Positions 1 to 5,738 of a stretch of DNA of 9,575 bases are shown here, piece by piece. The translations under genes were made by a program, and so were the position numbers. The first letter of the stretch is position 1. Each line of letters starts with the position of its first letter. Under the pieces are notes generated by a model. The model was not told the DNA's origin and did no database searches. It worked only from the letters and a program-made list of their open reading frames with translations. Where the stretch lies: NCBI GenBank assembly GCA_903924805.1, contig CAIYCZ010000099.1, forward strand, positions 1 through 9,575, in the 5' to 3' direction. The stretch is from an uncultured delta proteobacterium. GTDB lineage: Bacteria > Desulfobacterota > WTBG01 > CAIYCZ01.

Positions 1-2
1 AA

Positions 3-164
3 ATTAAAGAAATTATTAAAACTGGAAAATACACTGGATACAATTTTAGCAAAATTAAAAAGATAATGTTAAAACATGCTCGATTGCTTTGGAAATCAAA
101 AAAAGAAAAAGGTGGGCTTGTTGAGAAAATTTCAGATTGCTTGCTTGGTGCAGTACGTGCGTAG
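3..164 (+). CDS. 3' end of an unrecognised gene (C-terminal 53 residues)
   Basis: An open frame enters from the left edge and ends at TAG 162-164. It encodes about 53 residues rich in Lys and Ile, including IKEIIKTGKYTGYNF and a run ending CLLGAVRA. I do not recognise the family. The other two + frames close within the first 66 bases, and a hairpin terminator begins about 17 bases after this stop, which is where a real gene would end. The DNA is AT-rich like the small gene that follows and unlike leuS onward, so the two may belong to the same accessory segment. The fragment is short and its 5' part lies outside the window, so chance openness in AT-rich DNA cannot be excluded. Confidence 0.4.
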   Translation: MKEIIKTGKYTGYNFSKIKKIMLKHARLLWKSKKEKGGLVEKISDCLLGAVRA

Positions 165-181
165 CGATTCATAATTAAAAA

Positions 182-207
182 AAAAGCGCATCCGCTGATG
201 CGCTTTT
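182..207. terminator. bidirectional rho-independent terminator
   Basis: A perfect stem GCGCATC (186-192) / GATGCGC (197-203) closes a CGCT loop and is extended by A/T pairs on both sides. Read on the - strand it is followed by nine T (complement of the A-run 177-185), a strong terminator for the small gene ending at 226. Read on the + strand it is followed by only four T, a weaker terminator for the gene ending at 164. The position between two convergent stops fits a shared terminator. Confidence 0.8.
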
Positions 208-225
208 CCCTGTTAACTTTTATCC

Positions 226-417
226 CTATTTAACAATTATGCGACTCTTTCGCGACTTTTTTTCAAACTCATTCAGTGCCTCTAAAAATTTTGGCACATC
301 GTTATTTCGAAACTGAATAATTTTTTCCTCTGTTTTCCCCTTTGCTTTTGAAGTCATTTGAGCTAACAGGTCTCTTCGGCTTTGTTCAAATGTCATAGTA
401 GCCCTTGGTTTAGACAT
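226..417 (-). CDS. small basic orphan protein, 63 aa (80 aa if started at 468)
   Basis: This gene encodes a short protein beginning MSKPRATMTFEQSRRDLL and ending KKSRKSRIIVK. I do not recognise it. I count 16 Lys/Arg against 8 Asp/Glu, there is no signal peptide or membrane segment, and the composition suggests a soluble, mostly helical, nucleic-acid-contacting or partner-binding protein (inference only). I chose the ATG at 417 because GGAGGG lies six bases upstream (424-429). An in-frame ATG at 468 would add 17 residues, but the predicted transcription start is at about 469-470, so that form would be essentially leaderless. The gene is monocistronic: it has its own promoter on the right and a strong terminator on the left. 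The AT-rich DNA differs from the housekeeping genes downstream, which suggests acquisition. It could be a phage, plasmid or toxin-antitoxin-like accessory protein, but nothing seen proves that. Confidence 0.6.
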   Translation of the reverse strand: MSKPRATMTFEQSRRDLLAQMTSKAKGKTEEKIIQFRNNDVPKFLEALNEFEKKSRKSRIIVK

Positions 418-423
418 TTTTTT

Positions 424-429
424 CCCTCC
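424..429 (-). promoter_or_regulatory. ribosome binding site choosing the 417 start
   Basis: On the - strand GGAGGG stands six bases before ATG 417. It is inside the longer 80-aa reading, which itself has only a weak AGAG close to its ATG. This favours the 63-aa product. Confidence 0.6.
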
Positions 430-475
430 AGTAGCTATTAATGCATTTGATTGGTTTAATTTAGCCATGATTCTC

Positions 476-504
476 TATATATATAGACTAATAGTCAGTG
501 TCAA
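476..504 (-). promoter_or_regulatory. sigma-70 promoter of the small orphan gene
   Basis: On the - strand the -35 box TTGACA (504-499) is separated by exactly 17 bases from the -10 box TATATA (481-476). The expected start of transcription is near 469-470, giving a leader of roughly 50 bases before ATG 417. The -35 is a perfect match and the -10 matches at 5 of 6 positions. Confidence 0.75.
486..496. promoter_or_regulatory. palindrome inside the promoter spacer, possible operator
   Basis: GACTA-A-TAGTC is a perfect 5+1+5 inverted repeat lying wholly between the -35 and -10 boxes of the orphan gene promoter. A regulator bound there would block RNA polymerase. Autoregulation by the small basic protein is conceivable but is only inference. 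An 11-base palindrome can also occur by chance. Confidence 0.4.
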
Positions 505-585
505 GCAAAATAAGCTTAAATAAATAATAACTAAATTAATCTTAAAATGCAATACATGTGTTGGAATACTGTGGAGAAGAAAAAT

Positions 586-643
586 GGAAATACAGGGACA
601 CTTGCCCTATTGTTTAAAAGAAGGTGACAGATTTATTTTTCCC
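586..643. repeat. REP/RAYT-like remnant
   Basis: The segment contains AGGG-ACACTTG-CCCT (594-608, a short hairpin) and, 30 bases on, AGGTGACAGATTTATTTTT. From memory, 'AAGTGTCCC' and 'AAATAAATCTGTC(A/C)CC' resemble sequences that border REP-associated tyrosine transposase genes and their remnants in many environmental genomes. No transposase is present between the two motifs here, so at most this is a deleted remnant. The assignment rests on recall of motif shape, not on a search. Confidence 0.35.
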
Positions 644-756
644 TCTAGCGGCAGATCGTTCTTTCCGCTCACCATAACCGGCACCATATTCTCGCCTGCC
701 GCAATAGGCATACGGATTATTGAGCCAGTACAACAGCCACTAATTATACCCCTCTT

Positions 757-800
757 TAAGATTGCCGCGTCGCCTGCTTACGCATTTTCCTCGCAATGAC
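757..800. repeat. GTCATTGCGAG-type short dispersed repeat
   Basis: Read on the - strand the segment starts GTCATTGCGAGGA and ends GCGGCAATCTT. The outer ATTGC (761-765) and GCAAT (793-797) are inverted. This is the layout of the short intergenic repeats of the form GTCATTGCGAGG...GCAATCT found in many copies in unrelated bacteria. The core here (AAATGCGTAAGCAGGCGACGC) is one local version. Confidence 0.6.
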
Positions 801-876
801 AATTAACTTTTGTTGTTCACTATAGATTTTGGTTTAATGCGCTGAGTATATGATTAAAAATTTGGGGTGTCAAAGA

Positions 877-930
877 AAAAGGCAAGCTATATAGATTACT
901 TCGGATAACCATGGGTGCCTTTTAGCTTGC
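877..930 (+). other. two mutually exclusive stems, possible leader structure
   Basis: AAAAGGCA (877-884) can pair with TGCCTTTT (916-923). GCAAGCTA (882-889) can pair with TAGCTTGC (923-930). Both are 8-base perfect complements, and they share bases 882-884 and 923, so they cannot form fully together. I see no T-box signature, no Leu-rich leader peptide and no terminator T-run, so I cannot assign a riboswitch class. It may simply be another palindromic repeat. Confidence 0.3.
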
Positions 931-980
931 TAAAGAGAGGCTCGTGTGGTAAAAATTTTTCCTTACGTAATTCTGCTGCA

Positions 981-1019
981 AAAATCCCCCTCAGTCCCCC
1001 TTTTTAGAAAGGGGGAAGT
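981..1019. repeat. C5T3/A3G5 hairpin dispersed repeat in the leuS leader
   Basis: AAAATCCCCCTCAGTCCCCC followed by a short T/A stretch and AAAGGGGGAAG matches the pattern of a common dispersed intergenic repeat. CCCCCTTT (996-1003) pairs with AAAGGGGG (1008-1015) around a TTAG loop. It ends about 30 bases before the leuS start. Translated, it gives the familiar spurious peptide KSPSVPLFRKG. There is no T-run after the stem, so it is not a standard terminator. Confidence 0.65.
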
Positions 1020-1049
1020 AACTGTTTTTGGGTTAAGGTTATTAGAGTT

Positions 1050-3629
1050 ATGGACAAGTTATATACTCCTCATGCGATTGAAGAAAAGTGGCAGCGGTAC
1101 TGGGAAGAGAATAAGTCCTTCAAGGTAGCAGAAGACCCGCACAGGAAAAAATATTACCTCCTTGAGATGTTCCCCTATCCATCGGGGCGCATCCACATGG
1201 GGCATGTGCGAAACTATACCATCGGCGATGTGCTGGCGCGGTTCATGGCCATGCGCGGCTACAATGTGCTGCATCCCATGGGATGGGATGCCTTTGGCAT
1301 GCCTGCTGAAAACGCCGCGATCCAGAGCAACACCCACCCCCATGAGTGGACCTATAAAAACATTGATACCATGCGCAGCCAGCTCAAGCGCATGGGATTC
1401 AGCTATGACTGGGACCGGGAGCTTGCGACCTGCGACCTCATGTACTACAAGTGGGAGCAGTGGCTGTTTTTGAAAATGCATGAACGGGACCTGGTGTTCC
1501 GCAGGAAATCGTTTGTAAACTGGTGCGAATCCTGTCAGACCGTGCTGGCCAACGAGCAGGTCGAAGGAGGCCTGTGCTGGCGATGCAAAAAAGAGGTGAC
1601 CCAGAAGGAGCTTGCCCAGTGGTTTTTTCGCATTACCCGCTATGCTGATGAACTGCTGGAATCACTGGATAAACTTACCGGCTGGCCCGAGCGCGTGCTC
1701 ACCATGCAGCGCAACTGGATCGGCAGAAGCTATGGCACGGAGATAGATTTTGCAGTGGAACATTCACCGGAGAAAATAACGGTCTTTACCACCCGGCCTG
1801 ATACGCTCTATGGTGCAACCTTCATGAGCCTGGCGCCCGAACATCCCCTGGCACGTAAGCTTGCAGAGGGCACGCCCCGGCACGCAAGCGTACAGTCTTT
1901 TATCGAGCGGATTTTAAAACAGGACAAGTTGGTGCGCTCCTCTGAAGACCTGGAGAAAGAAGGCATATTTACCGGAGCCTGCTGTATCAATCCCGTGACG
2001 GGATTCAGAATGCCCATCTATGTGGCAAATTTTGTGCTCATGGAGTATGGTTCCGGTGCGGTCATGGCAGTGCCGACCCATGACCAGCGTGACTTTGAAT
2101 TTGCCAAAAAATACGGGCTTGATTTCATTGTCGTCATCCAGCCTGAGGGTGAAACCCTTGACCCGAAGACCATGGCATGCGCCTATGTGGATGAGGGGGT
2201 CATGGTCAATTCGCAGCAGTTTGACGGCATGAAAAACAGCGAAGCCATGGAGAACATAACCCGCTACCTTGAGAAACAGGGCTGTGGGAAAAAAGCCGTA
2301 CATTACCGGCTCAAGGACTGGGGAATTTCCCGGCAGCGCTACTGGGGGAACCCCATTCCCATTATTTATTGTGATGCCTGCGGTATTGTGCCGGTGCCGG
2401 AGAAGGAGCTGCCCGTTGTGCTGCTGAAGGATATTACTATTACCGGTAGCGGGCAGTCGCCTCTTGCCAGCTGCCCTGAATTTGTCAATACCGTTTGTCC
2501 GCGCTGCGCCCGGCCAGCCAGACGTGAAACCGACACTATGGACACCTTTGTTGAATCATCATGGTACTTTGAGCGCTATGCCTGTCCTGAGTACGATAGC
2601 GGGCCGCTTGATGTGCAAAAGGTAAAGTACTGGATGCCGGTTGACCAGTATATCGGCGGTATTGAGCACGCGGTGCTGCACCTGCTCTATGCCCGGTTTT
2701 TTACCAAGGTGCTAAGAGATCTGGGACTGGTTCACGTGGATGAGCCGTTTGTGAACCTTCTCACCCAGGGGATGGTATGCAAGGAAACCCAGCGCTGTGA
2801 AACGCACGGCTGGCTCTATCCCGAAGAAGTGCACAACGGCACCTGTAAACACTGCAGCGCGCCGGTTCAGGTCGGGCGAACGGAAAAGATGTCCAAGTCA
2901 ACCAGAAACGTAGTTGACCCTGAACAGCTCATTCAGAAATACGGGGCAGACACGGCACGGCTCTTCTGCCTGTTTGCTTCCCCTCCGGAAAAAGACCTCG
3001 AATGGAGCGATCAGGGGGTAGAGGGCGCATACCGCTTTCTGTACCGGGTGTGGCGGCTTGTGGCAGAGCACCGGGATAATCTCATACAAGCACTGCCTGT
3101 TTCAGATGAACAGGTGATTGATACGATAATAAAAAACCTGAGACGTAAAACTCACCAGACTATAAAAAAAGTTACCGATGATATTTTTCAGCGATTTCAT
3201 TTCAATACGGCTATCAGTGCGGTAATGGAACTGGTTAACGAGCTCTATCAGGGTGCTCCCCTTGCAAGGGAAAGCACGGCTTCACGGGCTGCGTTCCGGG
3301 AAGCGATTGAAGCGGTCATTCTGCTTCTCTCACCCATGGTTCCCCATGTCTGTGAAGAGCTGTGGAGCGAGCTTGGCAATAGAGACAGCATCAGCAAGAC
3401 GCCCTGGCCTTCATATGATGAAGCGATAGCAGAGGCAGAGGAAGCGGTAATTGTGATCCAGGTCAACGGTAAGCTGCGCGGACAAATTACCGTCAACGCC
3501 AAAGTTTCTGAAAATTATATTAAGGAGCAGGCGCTTGCCTGTGAAAAAGTTCAGCCCTGGATCTCCGGGAAACAGATCAAAAAGGTGATAACCGTTCCCG
3601 GCAAACTCATAAACATTGTAGTTGGGTGA
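1050..3629 (+). CDS. leuS: leucyl-tRNA synthetase
   Basis: This is a class I aminoacyl-tRNA synthetase that charges tRNA-Leu in the cytoplasm, 859 aa, full bacterial length. The HIGH-type motif is HMGH (49-52) in PYPSGRIHMGH, and KMSKS is at 613-617. The CP1 editing domain shows the threonine-rich TTRPDT (247-252) and the conserved Asp of VPTHDQRD at 345. These fall at the same numbers as E. coli T252 and D345, so post-transfer editing should be intact. Three metal-type clusters are visible: Cys 159/162/176/179, Cys 441/444/483/486, and Cys583/His586/Cys599/Cys602 just before KMSKS. The C-terminal tRNA-binding domain contains VIQVNGKLRGQI. The start at 1050 fits the family N-terminus (KLYTPHAIEEKWQ), but the Shine-Dalgarno is weak, with only AGAG two bases away or AAGG farther up. 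It is first in a run with lptE. Confidence 0.98.
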   Translation: MDKLYTPHAIEEKWQRYWEENKSFKVAEDPHRKKYYLLEMFPYPSGRIHMGHVRNYTIGDVLARFMAMRGYNVLHPMGWDAFGMPAENAAIQSNTHPHEWTYKNIDTMRSQLKRMGFSYDWDRELATCDLMYYKWEQWLFLKMHERDLVFRRKSFVNWCESCQTVLANEQVEGGLCWRCKKEVTQKELAQWFFRITRYADELLESLDKLTGWPERVLTMQRNWIGRSYGTEIDFAVEHSPEKITVFTTRPDTLYGATFMSLAPEHPLARKLAEGTPRHASVQSFIERILKQDKLVRSSEDLEKEGIFTGACCINPVTGFRMPIYVANFVLMEYGSGAVMAVPTHDQRDFEFAKKYGLDFIVVIQPEGETLDPKTMACAYVDEGVMVNSQQFDGMKNSEAMENITRYLEKQGCGKKAVHYRLKDWGISRQRYWGNPIPIIYCDACGIVPVPEKELPVVLLKDITITGSGQSPLASCPEFVNTVCPRCARPARRETDTMDTFVESSWYFERYACPEYDSGPLDVQKVKYWMPVDQYIGGIEHAVLHLLYARFFTKVLRDLGLVHVDEPFVNLLTQGMVCKETQRCETHGWLYPEEVHNGTCKHCSAPVQVGRTEKMSKSTRNVVDPEQLIQKYGADTARLFCLFASPPEKDLEWSDQGVEGAYRFLYRVWRLVAEHRDNLIQALPVSDEQVIDTIIKNLRRKTHQTIKKVTDDIFQRFHFNTAISAVMELVNELYQGAPLARESTASRAAFREAIEAVILLLSPMVPHVCEELWSELGNRDSISKTPWPSYDEAIAEAEEAVIVIQVNGKLRGQITVNAKVSENYIKEQALACEKVQPWISGKQIKKVITVPGKLINIVVG

Positions 3630-4156
3630 AGATGCCAATGAAACACAGTATCTGGACAGTTCTTTTTTTAGTAGCCGTGCTTGGCGCAGCAGGATGTGGC
3701 TATCATCGTGCCGGTACCGCCAATCCCCTGCTTGCCGGCATTAATACCATTGCCATCCCGTATTTTAAAAATGACACGTTCGAAGCAGGCCTTGAGTCGG
3801 TATTCACCAGGGCTTTTGCAGATGAGTTCATACAGAGCAAACGGCTCCGGGTGGTACCGATTGATGCTGCGGATGTGATCCTGCGGGGAACGCTTAAATC
3901 CTTTAGAGAAGAAATCCTTTCCTATGACCGCGATGATAAAGCCATGGAGTATCGGGTGGAGGTGACCCTTAATCTCTCCCTTGAAAGACGGGAGAGCGGG
4001 GAGATCTTATGGAAGAGGAAGCGGCTCATGCACAATGAGGAATATTCGGTAAGCACTGATATTGTGGTTTCAGAGACAGCAAAAAGTGTTGCCCTGGGGA
4101 AAACAGCAAAAGACCTGGCAAAACGGGTCCATGAAAGTATAATCCAGGGTTTTTAG
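3626..4156 (+). CDS. lptE: LPS assembly lipoprotein LptE
   Basis: This encodes an outer-membrane lipoprotein of the LptE family, the partner that plugs LptD and helps insert lipopolysaccharide at the cell surface. The N-terminus is a type II signal peptide (KHSIWTVLFLVAVLGAAGC) with lipobox AAGC; the modified Cys is residue 24 from the GTG start. The mature part follows the family pattern: YHRAG, INTIAIPYFKND, ADVILRGTLKSF and a basic/acidic C-terminal domain. GTG 3626 overlaps the leuS stop (GTGA), which would couple translation. ATG 3632 or ATG 3638 are equally possible starts, and 3638 gives a tidier signal peptide with GGTGA nine bases upstream. The 170-176 aa length is normal for the family. 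The gene following leuS in this way is a common arrangement in Desulfobacterota-like genomes. Confidence 0.88.
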   Translation: MKMPMKHSIWTVLFLVAVLGAAGCGYHRAGTANPLLAGINTIAIPYFKNDTFEAGLESVFTRAFADEFIQSKRLRVVPIDAADVILRGTLKSFREEILSYDRDDKAMEYRVEVTLNLSLERRESGEILWKRKRLMHNEEYSVSTDIVVSETAKSVALGKTAKDLAKRVHESIIQGF

Positions 4157-4204
4157 AAGCTTGCATAATGGGTAACCATCCAGTCCTATATCCAAAGAAT
4201 AACA

Positions 4205-4348
4205 ACACAACGTCCAAATACTAAATCAGAATTTCTAAATCCGAAACAAATTCAAATAGCAAAATCCAGATCTCAAAACTTATTTTATCCATAACAATGT
4301 TTCAGATTTTCAGCAGTGGTGTTTTGGATTTGGTGCTTAGAAATTATT
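4205..4348. repeat. dispersed AT-rich inverted repeat abutting holA
   Basis: The lptE-holA gap holds repeated CTAAATC units (4221-4227, 4235-4241), then CCGAAACAAATTCAAATAGC, and ends GGATTTGGTGCTTAGAAATT. AATTTCTAA (4230-4238) is the perfect complement of TTAGAAATT (4337-4345), so the outer parts fold back as a long imperfect hairpin. The wording is that of a widespread intergenic MITE-like repeat family (CTAAATCC...GAAACAAATTC...GGTGCTTAG) known from many environmental genomes. The copy ends only three bases before holA ATG 4349. The left boundary is uncertain. Confidence 0.6.
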
Positions 4349-5380
4349 ATGGTTGGTTCGCTGAGTCAGCAAGAGCTAAAAAAGCAGATCGCTGCCGGGA
4401 ATATAGCCCCGCTCTACTATTTTTACGGTGAAAACGGCTACCTCGTAGAAGAGACCATTAGCGTACTGCAGGCTCGTCTCCTTGGAGCAGCGGCTTCTGA
4501 ATTTGACTGCAGCAGCTTTGATGCAGAGATACATGATCCGTCAGAAGTGCTCAATGCAGCGCAGACCATGCCGCTTCAGGTCCCCAAACGCCTCGTCGTA
4601 GTAAAACGGGCGGATGCTTTTACTGCCGCACAGTGGGAGCAGTTTCATCGCTATGTTACAAAGCCTTCGACGCGGTGCTGTCTTATATTTGCCGCAGCGA
4701 AGCTTTCCCTCAAGGGGAAACTGCTGAGCCTTTTTCAGGAGCATGGCGTTACCGTCTTGTTTGAGAACCCCAGACAGGAAACGATTGCCACGGTTATCAA
4801 AGCTGTTTTAGCCGGATACGGAAAGAAGGTTACTGCTGATGCGTTGCCTGCCATGGTTGAGATGATAGGGACCGACTCCCAGGCCATACACCGTGAGCTT
4901 GAGAAGCTTGCCCTGTACTGCGCGGATAAAATGATGATAGGAAAAGAGGATGTTGAAGCCGTGCTGTCAGGAGTAGAGCAGCAGACAGTATTTCAACTGG
5001 TGGATGCAATAGGCCACGGTCAGACTGAGACATCCCTCAAACTTTTAAATGCGCTGATTGGCACGGGAATGGATCCCTTACCAATCCTCGGGATGATTGC
5101 ACGCCAGCTCAGGCTGCTTGCTTTTACCCGGGAAGCGGTGCAGCGGGGGGATACGGTGTTTCAGATAGCCCCTGCTATTAATGAGTTCAACAGAAAGCTC
5201 AGTAAGGGAAAAGGTACTATCCCGCAAAGGCAGATTGAGAACTTCATGCGACAGGCCAAGCGCTGGCCCCTTGAAAGAATCGGCAGGGCTCTTGAAGAAA
5301 TTTCTCTGGCGGACATGCGGCTTAAATCAAGCCGCATTGAGAAGCAGATTATATTAGAGCAGCTTATTTTTCAGCTTTAA
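4349..5380 (+). CDS. holA: DNA polymerase III subunit delta
   Basis: This is the delta subunit of the clamp loader, which opens the beta sliding clamp during replication. Length is 343 aa from ATG 4349, normal for the family. The N-terminal AAA+-like domain begins with the signature APLYYFYGENGYLVEE and, as expected for delta, has no Walker A. The clamp-contact region reads QTMPLQVPKRLVVV. The C-terminal collar domain includes LGMIARQLRLL and the end region RLKSSRIEKQIILEQLI. An upstream ATG at 4316 would add MVFWIWCLEII, but those codons come from the dispersed repeat, so I rejected it. No clear Shine-Dalgarno precedes 4349. It is probably cotranscribed with leuS-lptE unless the repeat carries a promoter or terminator. 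It converges with rpsT, leaving 10 bases between the stops and no obvious terminator. Confidence 0.92.
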   Translation: MVGSLSQQELKKQIAAGNIAPLYYFYGENGYLVEETISVLQARLLGAAASEFDCSSFDAEIHDPSEVLNAAQTMPLQVPKRLVVVKRADAFTAAQWEQFHRYVTKPSTRCCLIFAAAKLSLKGKLLSLFQEHGVTVLFENPRQETIATVIKAVLAGYGKKVTADALPAMVEMIGTDSQAIHRELEKLALYCADKMMIGKEDVEAVLSGVEQQTVFQLVDAIGHGQTETSLKLLNALIGTGMDPLPILGMIARQLRLLAFTREAVQRGDTVFQIAPAINEFNRKLSKGKGTIPQRQIENFMRQAKRWPLERIGRALEEISLADMRLKSSRIEKQIILEQLIFQL

Positions 5381-5390
5381 GTATACGTTG

Positions 5391-5663
5391 CTACCCTGCC
5401 TTGAGCATGGTATTTACTCTCTTGGTAAGCCGGGAAATTTTCCGTGAAGCTGTCTTCTTGTGAATAACGCCCCGGGAGGCTGTTTTTGCAAGGGTGGCTA
5501 TGGTTTCTCGCAGAGCACCCGGAACTGCTGATTTATCTGTACCTTCTGCAGCAGCAAACAGGGACTTGACGCTCGTCTTCATCTTGGAGCGGATCACTTT
5601 ATTGCGCAGTTTTCTTTTTTGATTTTGCCGGTTTCTTTTAAGTGCTGATTCGTGTGTTGCCAA
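5391..5663 (-). CDS. rpsT: 30S ribosomal protein S20
   Basis: This small, strongly basic 30S subunit protein binds 16S rRNA. It is 90 aa, the usual size. The sequence is recognisable throughout: ATHESALKRNRQNQKRKLRN, then VIRSKMKTSVKSL, and the C-terminal GVIHKKTASRKISRLTKRV. The start codon is TTG (plus-strand CAA, 5661-5663). No ATG is in the right place, and AAAGGAG lies six bases upstream. E. coli rpsT also begins with UUG, where the weak start takes part in S20 autoregulation. The gene is monocistronic with its own strong promoter, is convergent with holA and divergent from ogt. Confidence 0.97.
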   Translation of the reverse strand: MATHESALKRNRQNQKRKLRNKVIRSKMKTSVKSLFAAAEGTDKSAVPGALRETIATLAKTASRGVIHKKTASRKISRLTKRVNTMLKAG

Positions 5664-5669
5664 TGGTTT

Positions 5670-5676
5670 CTCCTTT
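5670..5676 (-). promoter_or_regulatory. strong ribosome binding site for the TTG start of rpsT
   Basis: On the - strand AAAGGAG stands six bases before TTG 5663. The combination of a near-ideal Shine-Dalgarno with a weak start codon confirms the start and keeps expression adjustable. Confidence 0.8.
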
Positions 5677-5701
5677 ACCGTTTAATGAGCTTTAGCGAGT
5701 T

Positions 5702-5730
5702 ATAGTAAACATTTTTATCTGTACTGTCAA
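5702..5730 (-). promoter_or_regulatory. sigma-70 promoter of rpsT
   Basis: On the - strand TTGACA (5730-5725) and TACTAT (5707-5702) are separated by exactly 17 bases. Transcription should begin near 5695, giving a leader of about 32 bases. The -35 box ends eight bases before the divergent ogt start codon, so the two genes share this DNA. Confidence 0.85.
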
Positions 5731-5738
5731 GCCTTTAT

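Larger units (their letters stand above)
505..1049. other. gene-free stretch made of repeat fragments upstream of leuS
   Basis: I see no credible gene here. Open frames at 584-799 and 946-1128 run through repeat elements and have no protein character. The stretch holds a RAYT/REP-like fragment, a GTCATTGCGAG-type repeat, two alternative stems around 877-930 and a C5T3 hairpin repeat. A weak promoter possibility for leuS is TTGTTG (810-815), 17 bases, TTTAAT (833-838). The -35 is poor, so this is only a suggestion. Confidence 0.6.

Noticed and set aside
418..468. 17-residue N-terminal extension of the small orphan protein
   Set aside because: The predicted transcript starts at about 469-470 and the strong GGAGGG serves ATG 417. 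The extension is kept only as an alternative.
584..799. 71-codon + strand ORF with GGAG seven bases upstream
   Set aside because: It runs through a RAYT/REP-like segment and a GTCATTGCGAG-type repeat, and the translation has no protein-family character. The apparent RBS is probably coincidence.
800..1049. T-box or other amino-acid-sensing leader for leuS
   Set aside because: I could not find the T-box antiterminator core, a specifier loop or a Leu-rich leader peptide.
946..1128. 60-codon + strand ORF overlapping the leuS start
   Set aside because: Its QKSPSVPLFRKGE stretch is the translation of the C5T3 hairpin repeat, and its end overlaps leuS in another frame.
1059..1481. 140-codon - strand ORF opposite leuS
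   Set aside because: It is antisense to strongly conserved leuS sequence, with no promoter or RBS seen. It is a shadow frame, as are the other antisense ORFs in leuS, holA, ogt, the M20 gene and the ADTH synthase gene.
4316..4348. Upstream start adding MVFWIWCLEII to HolA
   Set aside because: These codons lie in the dispersed repeat, and the family N-terminus matches a start at 4349.
5375..5400. AGCT-containing inverted sequence between holA and rpsT as a bidirectional terminator
   Set aside because: The complementary part is only about four to five bases and there is no convincing stem plus T-run.
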